A stretch of 64,000 nt of DNA from Owenia fusiformis (taxonomy: Eukaryota > Annelida > Polychaeta > Sabellida > Oweniidae), in NCBI GenBank assembly GCA_903813345.2, contig CAIIXF020000012.1, positions 372,001 to 436,000 of the forward strand. The letters are read 5' to 3'. Positions 22,367 to 32,640 of the stretch are shown here, piece by piece; the stretch's first letter is position 1, and every line of letters starts with the position of its first letter. The notes under the pieces were generated by a model. It was given only the letters and a program-made list of their open reading frames with translations. It did no database searches and had not been told where the DNA came from. Made by a program: the position numbers and the translations under genes.

Positions 22367-22521
22367 ATGAGTGCCACGGCATCTAATCAATCAACAGGGG
22401 CAGAGGGTGGAGCTTCAGGTTCCAGTGAAGATGCCCACCAAGACTCAGGGGAATACGAGTGCAATATATGTCTAGATACAGCAAAAGATGCAGTTGTCAG
22501 TATGTGTGGACATTTATTCTG
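22367..22521 (+). CDS. RNF185: RNF185 exon 1: N-terminus and first half of RING
   Basis: This exon starts at ATGAGTGCC, the first in-frame ATG after the 5' UTR. It encodes a low-complexity leader and the RING up to CGHLF, and ends TTCTG|GTAAGA in phase 2. The split Cys codon (TG|C) restores the invariant CGHLFCWPCLHQW when joined to exon 2. Confidence 0.93.
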
Positions 22522-25500
22522 GTAAGATTTTATCTCGAACCATAGAATACCCGTCTTTGGAATATCAGCTCACATCCGTTTCACTCTTTCTCTCCACCAA
22601 TCTATGTTTTCAATAATGCGGTCCTTACATTACATACATGCAAAATATATCCCTTTGACCCGGAAATAAAAATGAATTGCGTTTTTTGGACGCAGTGCAA
22701 GCCACACTGGCGGATTAGGGGGGGGGCCTGGGGGCCCGGGCCCACCCCCCCCTTGGGTGGGCCCAGAAAAAAAAATTGGGCCCAAAAAAATTTTTGGGCC
22801 AAAAAAGGCCTTAAGGCCCCAAAAAGTCGGCAATTACTCATTACTGGGCCTTTTGAGGCCTTATTTTTTAAATTCAGGCCAAATTTTGAAGAAAATGGGC
22901 CTCAAAATTTCAAAATTTGGGCCCACTTTTGCGTTTCAGGGGCCCAAAATTTTTTCCCACGCAAGCGCTGACGTTTTTTCTCTGACCTGAAATTTGGGCC
23001 CCCCCCTTGTTGGTTCCCAGATCCCCCCCTGAGCCATATGCATACAATCAACTTTGGATGAATGATTTGATAAAGATCTTACCTTCAGTCTCTATTTGGT
23101 CAGAATCCACTGAATTATTGAAGGAAATTCTATTTCTAAAAGAAATAAAATTTTCTTTCGAAGTTTCCTTCCCTAAAGTTGATTTCTGATCGAAATAGTA
23201 CGAGGCATGTGATAAGGACAAAAAGTTATCCAATTCTCGATTTCCAAGCAGTAATCAGTACGAGTCCTACGATTGGCCGGTAGCTGAAGACCTGATTCAA
23301 ACCATTTTCAATTGGTCAAGTGCGATTTGCAAAGAAAATGTGTTTTTAATGGGTGAATATAAGTTATACATCACAAGTGATGGTATCTGTATCATTCAAT
23401 GACACACTAGACTCTGGTTTAGACCGATAAGTAGCAAAAGCGATACAAAATTTTATCAATTTAATTCGTCCAGTGTAAAAACTTGACTTTGAATTCCCGG
23501 GAACATTTTTTCAAGGGACACAGTTTTTTGAGGGGAGACGCATTTTTTGAAAATCATTACGTCTCAGGGACACAATCTTGGACAAGCCTACTGAAAACAC
23601 TGCCGCCAATCAAATCTAAAAAATATGATTTTGATAATGTGTATGACTCTCACTTTCCAGTATTTTGTTAGCCAGTATCCGGCAGACTGACTAAAAAAGG
23701 GAATGCTCTAAAAACCCTTTGACCTTCAACATTCTACCTCCATTCGTGAGCTAGACTCCTTGACCTCTAGTCTGAAATTTTTGGGAAATTTGAAATGTTT
23801 CAAGTTTTTTTAAACATGGGAGTCAATGGGAGGAAAGAGTGGGACCAAAAAAGTGTTCAGATTGGGAGCTGTTCGGATTAGCCAGGTGTTCAGATATACA
23901 GGTTCTACTGTAATCCAGGGCTTGCATTAACGGCGTCCCTTACATGTTAAGGACTCAAAAATAATTTGGAGGACGCAAAAATTGAAAATATTTCCGTTTT
24001 TTGGACGCAAATTTTTTTTAGGTCAAAATCGCTTCAAACCCCAGTTACGCCGGTTCAAATATTGAAAAAAAAAAATTGAGAAAAAAATTGCCGGTCCAAA
24101 TGATGAGAGATTTTGCTGACACATGAGACAAATCAATTAAGTTTGACATATCAAATGAAAGAATATAAATTGGCCTACCTTGTGAAGGCAAAATCTAAGT
24201 ACAGTAGGGGACATAAATAAATGACAGGTGGATTTGCTGAAGTGAGGATTTCCCATGTTAAAAATAAGAGAATTTACAAGAGGCCATAAATCAGTGGATG
24301 AGATTATACAAAATGTAAAATATACAAATTTTAAGGGATATGTATCTAGACAATATTGGAAATTATGGGCTTTCAGACCACCATAATTAGGAAATGGTGA
24401 ATGAAAATCGACCTGTCATTTATTTTTGTCCCCAACTGTATAATAGGCAGATAATCAGCAGTGTTTTACAGAAACACTGAGATAATTATCTTACAATACG
24501 GCCACCATTTTTATTGACCTACTCTCAAAACCAAAACATCATTGCTTTGAGACTAATGGGTCAGTAGCAAAAAACCTTTATCACTGTCCTGCCAACTTTC
24601 AATGGATAAAACAAACACTATAATCAATACAATTGATCCTCTTGGCATTATCTCACATCATAGTAAGGAAGCACAAAGGGCAACATTTGAAAACAAATGA
24701 AATATTACAAGTCAAAAATGCATATCAAACTATTGAATGTTGATCTTTATATTTCATTGAAATTAATAATGTGTCCGAAAGGAATATTGAGTTATTATTT
24801 ACATCAGAGTGAGGAGGAACAAGGGGCAACATTGAAAAACACCAAGTAATTAAGAAGTCAAAAATGAATTAACAATCAATTATGTATTGATCTGCTTTAT
24901 TGAGATCAATTGCTCATATACAATGTGCATTAAGTGACAGGAAAATACTGATTTTATCATTTAACATCACAGTGAGAAAGCACATGAGGCGAATGGTCGA
25001 AAAAAATTCAGCCTGTTGAAATTGCCAAAAGGCCTGTTGAAAAAATATTTATTGAAACCCCTGCGGTCAATACTACAATGTGTTTACAACGATACCTAAC
25101 AAAAACAAATAATTATGATCTCTCACCTTTATTTGAATCGTAAATAAGGCTCAACATGTTGAATATTTACAAATGATCATGATTCTCGAATTTTTTCGAC
25201 TTTGTTTATTTTTAGATATGAAACCATGACACGCAACAGTTTTTCCTATTCAGAAACAAATATTAGGTTATTCATGAAATAAAATGTATTCATTGTCGAA
25301 TGAAGGAACATGCATTTATTCAGTCGTACTTAACGTTTACTTCCGTTTTAAATTCGCGGCAAGAAAAAAAACCCTGAAAAATAAGGGACACACTTTTTTT
25401 TCAAAGGACACACTTTTTAAAAAGAAATGTATCCTTGGGACTCACAAATTTTCTAACCTAATGCAAGCGCTGGTAATCATTTACCTTAATGTCGATACAT

Positions 25501-28500
25501 TACATAATAGGCATTGTATTTAAAAGCAGATATTAGCACCAGCTCAGGTACACAAGTTTAATGACCCCAATTAGAGGAAATATGAGCTGGGATGAAAGAA
25601 CTCAAAAATCCTCAATTTTGGGCTGTCCTGGATTACCAAACCTAGCTTATTATATCATGGCATCTCAGGGCAGAGAAGGATTGAGATGTCATGGTTTATC
25701 ATGATGTGTCCGGTGGGAATTGTAGAGAATTTCTTTTGCACAAAATTATCAATTTTAGGAAGCTTGACTTAAAAAAAACAACATTATAACAATTCAATTA
25801 AGTAGTAAGCACACTTAAATGCTAGGAAATAAAGCCAGGGTAAGTAACAAATATGCAAATTAATTTACTCCAAGGGCCATTTTGAATGGCACTTCCTATA
25901 TAAACAAATATTTTTCAATCCCCAATTTTAATATATGTAGACTATAGTCTGAATATTTTCATTCCAAATTTCCCCAAAATTTCAGACTAGAGGATAGTTT
26001 AGTATTTAGTATACTGTTATACATTACAGCTTTGTTTTGCCAAACCCAAGTGGTTAATACTTCTAGCTGGTGGTTGTCCCTTATATAGGATTTTATCCGC
26101 TTCATGATATAGACAGTATACCAGAACCATGAGCTACATGACTATTATTTAGCCCTTTCCACTTGATTACATTCCAGTATTTTATGTACAAGAAAGCTTA
26201 ATGTCAAATTATAAGTATTATATGTAAAAGATTTAATATTTAAATGTCAGAATTAATATGTTAATATAATATTCCTAGCTGGCCGTGCCTTCATCAGTGG
26301 CTTGAAACGCGTCCAAACAGGCAGACATGCCCAGTATGCAAAGCGGGTATTAGCCGAGACAAAGTTATTCCACTATATGGCCGCAATAATACATCTAGGG
26401 AAGACCCTCGGGACAAGGCTCCTCCAAGGCCTCAGGGTCAAAGGTCAGAGCCAGAAAACAATGGGGTGAGTGGCAGTTCACATTACAGCACATTGTTATA
26501 GTTTCTATCATACTTTTTCAAAGTGCTATATTGCCTGGGTTGGTAAGGCCACCCAAATCTTGACACCATTATTCCAGGAAATCTCACCCGATCAACTTTT
26601 AAATAACAGGTACAAAAGCAGACTAGTGCCATTTTGAATTTTTGATAAAATAAGAGTGGTATGTCTCGTTTATGATTCTAGAATTTTCATGTGTTGTTTT
26701 CATATTATATAAACCATTACCGAGGGTCTTTTCCAAAGCTATTGCAAATAATTTATCAATTTGTTAACAAACCTAATACAAAAACAAGCTTTATATTACA
26801 AATGTAACAATTTTCATTTGTTTTAGGCATTCCCTGGATTCAACTTTGGAGATGGTGGCTTTCAAATGTAACAATTTACTTTTGTTTTAGGCATTCCCTG
26901 GGTTCAACTTTGGAGATGGTGGCTTTCAAATGTAACAATTTACATTTGTTTTAGGCATTCCCTGGGTTCAACTTTGGAGATGGTGGCTTTCTGTAACAAT
27001 TTACATTTGTTTTAGGCATTCCCTGGGTTCAACTTTGGAGATGGTGGCTTTCAAATGTAACAATTTACATTTGTTTTAGGCATTCCCTGGGTTCAACTTT
27101 GGAGATGGTGGCTTTCAAATGTAACAATTTACATTTGTTTTAGGCATTCCCTGGGTTCAACTTTGGAGATGGTGGCTTTCAAATGTAACAATTTACATTT
27201 GTTTTAGGCATTCCCTGGGTTCAACTTTGGAGATGGTGGCTTTCAAATGTAACAATTTACATTTGTTTTAGGCATTCCCTGGGTTCAACTTTGGAGATGG
27301 TGGCTTTCAAATGTAACAATTTTCATTTGTTTTAGGCATTCCCTTGGTTCAACTTTTGAGATGGTGGCTTTCAAATGTAACAATTTACATTTGTTTTAGG
27401 CATTCCCTGGGTTCAACTTTGGAGATGGTGACTTTCAAATGTAACAATTTATATTTGTTTTAGGCGTTCCCTGGGTTCAACTTTGGAGATGGTGGCTTTC
27501 AAATGTAACAATTAATATTTGTTTTAGGCATTCCCTGGGTTCAACTTTGGAGATGGTGGCTTTCAGATGTCTTTCGGAATTGGTGCTTTTCCATTTGGAT
27601 TCTTTGCTTCAAACTTTAACATGGGGGACACCCGACCACCAGCTCGTAAGTCACGTTTCCAAATACATCATCTCTGACTGTTTAAAATAAAAAAATCAAT
27701 TCTTGTCCACAACAAAATTGACCTACTCGCCATGTGAAAACAATCAGGTCATTTGTCAGATGTTGATTCCTTGTTTCAACCTAGCATTACATTCATTTAT
27801 ATTGTTTCTTAGTTATGATCCAGACAATATATTACTGTGGTTAACCAACTTTTTCACATCAGACCTTAGTACAGGATTACATTCTGTGTTTTCATTAATA
27901 TCCCTCCAGAACCATTGATAATTCTCAAAATCATAATACACAATATAGTACTAGTGTGTTAGATATACAGGGTGTTCCAAAAGTAACAGGACTGATGCTG
28001 GCATTTTGTCAATACTGCACCGAGTTTGTTCAAATTTTTACAAATTGTACTTTGAAGTAGTGCAACTAGAATTGTAAAGTTTCAGAAGAAATGATAAAAT
28101 GCGGGTGGAGTTATGGCTACTATGGTAACATGACATCACAATACCCGGGGCAACGTTTTCATGAAAATGTTATATCTAACATTTTTGTATTACTGAAGAA
28201 AGTATCTAATTCACCTATTACAATACAACATTTCTTGGTTGTTTTATTAGTTGCTTTGTAGTAATGGTATTGCTATACAACTCAGATTCAAATATGATTT
28301 CATAATAATAATATTTATTCAATTTCCTTAAGACATAACAGTCTGCACAATTCACGGTTGAGTATTGAAAATACCCAATTTGAAGCCAGTCTTCCAACTT
28401 GGTAACGCGCCTGACCACAATTCAGCATTAATAAGACCAATGCAGCTATAGAGGAGCTAGGTCTAGAGGCTTAAGACCATGCACCATGTTCTTCTGATCA

Positions 28501-29140
28501 TGCAATTTATACTTTTTACTTATATGGAGAATGAAATACTAATCAGCGTGGTAAGACCTTTAAAGATGAGAATGGCCGTCTCCAAGTTGTCCTATCGACC
28601 CTGCGTGACATGTCCTCAAATGGGTTCACTCATGTGTTTGAGTCATGGATACAGAGTGCTACTCTTGGGCTGACAAAAAAGGAGCCTACTTTTCAAAGTA
28701 GAGGATACATAGAAATATCAAATGATGTATTTAGCAAATATAATTCCCACCGGTTTTTGGATTTTAACTTTGATATGGGAAGTACAAAATGCTTTAAGTC
28801 TCATAAACTTTTTGCGTGGAATGTTGCCCCGGGTATTGTGATGTCATGTTACCATAGCAACCATAACTCTACCCGAGTTTCATCATTTTTGTCGAACCTT
28901 TTCAGTTTTAGTTACAATATATGAAAGTACATTATGTAAAATTTTGAAGATGATTGGGGCATATTTAACAAAATACCAGCACCAGTCCTGTTACTTTTGG
29001 AACACCCTGTATTAATTGTGCATTTGATTGTTTTGCTTTCAGCTGGACCCGAGACTCCCCAAGCAGCAGAAGAACAGTTCCTCTCTAAAGTATTTCTCTA
29101 TGTAGCCATGCTGTTCATCTTTTGGTTACTAATAGCATAA
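22367..29140 (+). CDS. RNF185: RNF185-type ER membrane E3 ubiquitin ligase (4 exons)
   Basis: A RING-finger E3 ligase anchored in the ER membrane. Its vertebrate relatives RNF185 and RNF5 act in ER-associated degradation. Exons: 22367-22521, 26279-26466, 27528-27645 and 29043-29140, all with GT-AG introns. The N-terminus is Ser/Gly/Glu-rich. The C3HC4 RING uses C32, C35, C47, H49, C52, C55, C69 and C72. It is followed by the family signatures [14 protein letters not shown] and PPRPQGQR, the hydrophobic [15 protein letters not shown] segment, and a C-terminal membrane helix ending FWLLIA-stop. At about 186 residues it is close to the human length (192). Exon 2 has one base too many (see that entry). 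Intron 2 contains 12 tandem copies of the exon 3 acceptor, and introns 1 and 3 carry transposons. Confidence 0.93.
22690..23030. mobile_element. Transposon remnant with long G and C runs
   Basis: This begins with CTGGCGGATTAGGGGGGGG and ends near CCCCCCCTGAGCC, with many GGGCCC and GGCCTTA palindromic words between. Such GGCGGATTTAGGGGG termini are common on hAT-type elements in invertebrates. I could not fix exact ends or a target duplication. Confidence 0.4.
23845..23910. mobile_element. pogo/Tigger-like terminus
   Basis: In reverse orientation the segment begins CAGTAGAACCTGTATATCTG next to TA (23911-23912), the known style of pogo/Tigger ends. Repeated TGTTCAGAT motifs lie inside. Only this end is recognisable, and the hAT-like element at 23916 abuts it. 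A similar CAGTAGAACCTGG start occurs at 46431. Confidence 0.5.
23916..25472. mobile_element. hAT-like element with 6-bp target duplication GTAATC
   Basis: The termini are CAGGGCTTGCATTA and the complement of CAGCGCTTGCATTA. GTAATC is on both flanks (23910-23915 and 25473-25478). Subterminal GGGACACA/GGACGCAAA motifs are present at both ends, and related motifs are scattered at 23500-23570 outside it. The length is 1557 bp and no transposase is visible, so it is non-autonomous. It shares the CAG...CTG ends and the 6-bp target length of the elements at 9972 and 17952 but has a different inner terminus. Confidence 0.8.
26279..26466 (+). CDS. RNF185: RNF185 exon 2: rest of RING, with +1 frameshift
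   Basis: This exon enters in phase 2 (C completes the split Cys) and encodes [20 protein letters not shown] then [19 protein letters not shown]. After the run GGGG at 26398-26401 the family sequence continues ([20 protein letters not shown]) only in the next frame. The exon ends GGG|GTGAGT. Its length of 188 nt is one more than the phases of its neighbours allow. Both sides are otherwise perfect, so a sequencing or assembly error in the G run is the simplest reading; a real disabling allele is the alternative. Confidence 0.85.
26807..27563 (+). repeat. 64-bp tandem array of the exon 3 splice acceptor, 12 copies
   Basis: Each unit carries the acceptor TTTGTTTTAG|GCATTCCCTGG and the following exon-like sequence up to GGTGGCTTTCAAATGTAA. 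Exon-like starts fall at 26827, 26891, 26955, 27016, 27080, 27144, 27208, 27272, 27336, 27400, 27464 and 27528. Spacing is 64 bp except one 61-bp unit. Only the copy at 27528 runs into the rest of exon 3. Splicing to any of the eleven others would end the protein within 16 codons at an in-frame TAA, before both membrane segments. Confidence 0.95.
27528..27645 (+). CDS. RNF185: RNF185 exon 3: first hydrophobic segment
   Basis: This encodes [19 protein letters not shown], then [20 protein letters not shown], matching the [20 protein letters not shown] core of RNF185. It enters in phase 0 from the acceptor TTTTAG and ends GCTC|GTAAGT in phase 1. The true exon departs from the repeat unit at CAGATGTCTTTC, where the repeats read CAAATGTAAC. 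Confidence 0.93.
27968..29009. mobile_element. mariner-type foldback in RNF185 intron 3
   Basis: The ends are CAGGGTGTTCCAAAAGTAAC and its complement, flanked by TA (27966-27967 and 29010-29011). The arms match inward for some 220 bp, far longer than normal mariner ends. Between them is a decayed transposase tail. Its right end lies 33 bp before the exon 4 acceptor, so the polypyrimidine tract and probable branch site fit entirely into the 33 bp left. Confidence 0.85.
28530..28705 (+). pseudogene. mariner transposase C-terminal remnant
   Basis: The readings [20 protein letters not shown] and, one base shifted, [14 protein letters not shown]-stop fit the C-terminus of mariner/Tc1-type transposases (a Trp/Arg/Cys-rich tail ending G.YFE or similar). 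One frameshift lies near 28640. The catalytic DDD/E part is missing. Confidence 0.5.
29043..29140 (+). CDS. RNF185: RNF185 exon 4: C-terminal membrane anchor
   Basis: This follows the acceptor TTTGCTTTCAG. It encodes [18 protein letters not shown], then [14 protein letters not shown] and stop TAA. The Glu-Gln-Phe-Leu-Ser motif followed by a hydrophobic helix and a short C-tail is the family's second membrane segment. Confidence 0.92.
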
Positions 29141-29405
29141 ACTCTTGTTACCATGGTAACTCTGAATGTGAACATGTCACCATGGTAACTCTGAATGTGA
29201 ACATGTCACCATGTGTACACTGTGAATGCGATCTTGTCACCATGGTAATTCTGAATGTGAACATGTCACCATGGTAACTCTGAATGTGAACATGTCACCA
29301 TGTGTACACTGTGAATGCGATCTTGTCACCATGGTAATTCTGAATGTGAACATGTCACCAAGGTAACTCTGTATTTGAACATGTCACTATATACTGTGAA
29401 AGTAA
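29141..29405 (+). repeat. 29-bp minisatellite in the RNF185 3' region
   Basis: Units of GTCACCATGGTAACTCTGAA plus TGTGAACAT, with a variant GTCACCATGTGTACACTG. About nine copies start directly after the stop codon, so the array is probably transcribed in the 3' UTR. Confidence 0.8.
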
Positions 29406-30215
29406 AAATGTCACCATATTTATACAGTAATTGGGAAAATGTTAGTAAGGATTGGACATCCTATGAAATTATTGTATCATCATCAGGCTCTTTATTTTAT
29501 TTGGTTCATATTATAACATGCATTCTATACAGTTTCTATGAAAATGGAAAATTAAGTTTGAAGACTTTAGTCCATGGTATGACTTCCGAATATGAAGGAT
29601 CCGTAGCACACTCTAGCGCAGCAACATTTGAAGCAATATTTATGAAAGTGTACATGTCTTGATTCTTTTAAAATACCATTTGCTGAAAAAACTTCCGGCT
29701 TTCGGGTCGAACAATGTCTTTCATCACAAGGGGTCAAAAAACGTAAATATTTCAATTCGAACTTTTATACATTTTATAAGACACAGACCGTTATTCTTAG
29801 CATACGAACAAAAATAAATTATCATAATTTAGAAATATTCTATTTAATTTAACCGTAGTTAACTTCAAATATGAGCCAAGCCGATCCAACAAAATTATGT
29901 GGAATATTTAGGTAATTTATGATTGGGAACATATTAGTTTTCTTACCATTTAAAACATTTTATTACCAGAATTTTTCCATATAATCGCAAGGGGTTTAAC
30001 AACAAATTATTGTTCATGTTTTACAAAACATAATACAATAACAAATAGGTAAGATTTATATCTAATTAAATGTTACAGAGGTATTGGAATGTTCATATAT
30101 TCCAAGGGCATGTCTAATTAAATCAATTAGAGTCATATGCAATCGAACGCCCTGAAATTCTTCCTCGACGTTACTTGTGGCTATCATCAAGTTTTCTGAT
30201 GGCTATTTGTTTTTA
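29406..30215. other. AT-rich region downstream of RNF185
   Basis: Likely 3' UTR and flank. I could not fix a poly(A) site. The open frame 29315-29662 partly covers the minisatellite and has no recognisable domain. Confidence 0.35.
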
Positions 30216-32640
30216 TGTCACCACCAAAAGTGGTGACATATTGTTATGGTCTCCGTTTTTTTGCGACGGCGGTTGGAGGTTGGTGGTTGGAGGTTGGCGT
30301 CCGGCGTCTGTAACAATTTCTTACAACTTCCTATAACTTAACAAATACTGTTTAGACTGACTTCAATTTTTTTCTAAATCATCTACATGTTCTCAGAAGT
30401 TCAAATCTGACTTTAGATTTGACATTTGACCTTCAATGATCTTCTCAAGGTCAAAAAGGTCTTTTTTCAACTTGCTTCACATTGACTAAATTTTTTTTCA
30501 AAATCATTACATGTTCTCAGAAATTCAAATCTGACTTTAGATTTGACTTTAGATTTGACATTTCATCTACATGTTCTCAGAAGTTCAAATCTGACTTTAG
30601 ATTTGACATTTGACCTTCAATGATCTTCTCAAGGTCAAAAAGGTCTTTTTTCAACTTGCTTCACATTGACTAAATTTTTTTCAAAATCATCTACATGTTC
30701 TCAGAAATTCAAATCTGACTTTAGATTTGACTTAAGATTTGACATTTGACCTTCAAATCTGACTTTAGATTTGACATTTGACCTTCTCAAGGTCAAAAAA
30801 GGTCAAAAAGGTCAAAAAGGTCTGTTTTCAACTTGCTTCAAATTGACTAAATTTTTTTTTCAAAATCATCTACGTGTTCTCAGAAATTGAAATCTGACTT
30901 AAGATCTGACTTAAGATTTGACATTTGACCTTCTCAAGGTCAAAAAAGGTCAAAAAGGTCTGTTTTCAACTTGCTTCAAATTGACTAAAAAAAAATTCAA
31001 AATCATCTACGTGTTCTCAGAAATTCAAATCTGACTTTATTAGATTTGACTTAAGATTTGACATTTGACCTTCAATGACCTTCTCAAAGTCAAAAAAGGT
31101 CAAAAAGGTATTTTTTCAACTTGCTTCAAATTGACTAATTTTTTTTTTCAAAATCATCTACATGTTCTCAGAAATTCAAATCTGACTTTAGATTTGACAT
31201 TTGACCTTCAATGACCTTCTCAATGTCAAAAAAGGTCAAAAATGTATTTTTTCATCTTGCTTCAAATTGACTAAATTTTTTTTCAAAATCATCTACATGT
31301 TCTCAGAAATTCAAATATGACTTTAGATTTGACATTTGACATTCAATGACCTTCTCAAGGTCAAAAAAGGTCAAAAAGGTCTTTTTTCAACTTGCTTCAA
31401 ATTGACTAATTTTTTTCAAAATCATCTACATGTTCTCAGAAATTCAAATCTGACTTTAGATTTGACATTTGACCTTTAATGACCTTCTCAAGGTCAAAAA
31501 AGGTCAAAAAGGTCTGTTTTCAACTTGCTTCAAATTTTTTTTTCAAAATCATCTACATCTTTTCAGAAGTTCAAATTTGACTTTACAAGTTCTCAGAAGT
31601 TCAAATCTTGATTTTAGATTTGACCTTTGACCTTCAATGACCTTCTCAAGGTCAAAAAGGTCTTTTTTCAACTTGCTTCAAATTGACTAATTTTTTTTCA
31701 TGTTCTCAGAAGTTCAAATCTGACTTTAGATTTGACATTTGAACTTCAATGACCTTTTCAAGGTCAAAAAGGTCTTTTTTCAACTTGCTTCAAAGGAGGA
31801 GGGAAGTTAGCGCAACAGATTTTGGACAATCATATGTTGGATTTCGGCCATTTCCTGGGGATTTAAACAGGTGCATATGTTAGGCGAATGTTTTACCTCC
31901 AGGAAAATCACTTCTAGAGATGATAAAATAATTTTGACTTTGAGACAGGGTAGATGCAAACAACCCACCCACATGTTTTTTCTGAAATGTTTTCCTGATT
32001 TTCAACCCCTTCCATCCTTTCTTTTTTAATTTTTCTTGCATCAATATGTTGCGTTTTGACACACAGTTGATCCCTTAAAAGGAATAAATGATTCCATTTA
32101 GATAAAGTGGAAAACAATATTTCCCATGTTATTTTCCCATAGGAAAAATCATTGCTTTCAGCTAAGTTTGGTCACCCATAATGGGTATCTTTAAAACCCC
32201 TGAAGGAATCACTTATTCCTTTGAAGTGGTTAACTATGTGTCAAAATGCAACATATTGATGCAAGAAAAATTAAAAAAGGGATGGAAGGGGTCCAAAAAT
32301 AGGAAAACATTTCAGAAAAATCATGTGGGTGGGTTGTTTGCATCTAACCTGTCTCAAAGTCGAAATTATTTTATCATCTCTAGAAGTGATTTTCCTGGAG
32401 GTAATGCATTGGCCTAACATATGCAATTGTTTAAATCCTCAGAAAATGGCCAAAATCCAACATATGACTGTACAAAATCTGTTGCGCTAATTTCCCTCCT
32501 CCTTTACTTAATTTTTTTTTCAAAATCATCTACAAGATCCCAGAAGCTCAAATCTTCAAAAACCTTCTTAAGGTCAAAAGGTATTTTCCAACTTGCTTTA
32601 AATTGACCAAATTGTTTTAGGTGGTGACATTTTGTCATGT
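30216..32640. mobile_element. Tandem-repeat element with GTCACCACC hairpin end
   Basis: This opens with TGTCACCACC-AAAA-GTGGTGACA, a perfect hairpin, followed by a G-rich TTGGAGGTTGG tract. From about 30330 a unit of about 150 bp repeats: CTTGCTTCAAATTGACTAA, TTCAAAATCATCTACATG, GTTCTCAGAAATTCAAATCT, TTGACATTTGACCTTC, AAGGTCAAAAAGGTC. It closes with GGTGGTGACATTTTGTCATG. A conserved left block, tandem core and right block resemble bivalve pearl/Helitron-like (HINE) elements; this assignment is inference. A second left end is at 36196. It is interrupted by a foldback at 31792. Confidence 0.6.
31792..32505. mobile_element. Foldback element, family member 2, complete
   Basis: The ends are AAAGGAGGAGGGAAGTTAGC and its near-perfect complement, with arms matching through most of their 350 bp (TAGCGCAACAGATTTTG, CAGGTGCATATGTTAGG, AGACAGGGTAGATGC). 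It is a paralogue of 17877-19055 and carries the empty site for the insertion found there. It sits inside the tandem core of the 30216-32640 element. No target duplication could be fixed because the flanks are repeats. Confidence 0.8.

Larger units (their letters stand above)
22522..26278 (+). other. RNF185 intron 1, rich in transposon remains
   Basis: A GT-AG intron of 3757 bp. It holds a G/C-run patch (22690-23030), a pogo/Tigger-like terminus (23845-23910) and a complete hAT-like element (23916-25472). Open frames within it are not supported as exons. Confidence 0.7.

Noticed and set aside
22602-22990. Gly/Pro-rich open frames in RNF185 intron 1
   Set aside because: They translate GGGCCC and G/C runs of a transposon remnant and lack splice borders.
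26807-27563. The 64-bp array as a CRISPR array
   Set aside because: Units are contiguous with no unique spacers, the setting is an animal intron, and the unit is a splice acceptor plus exon start.
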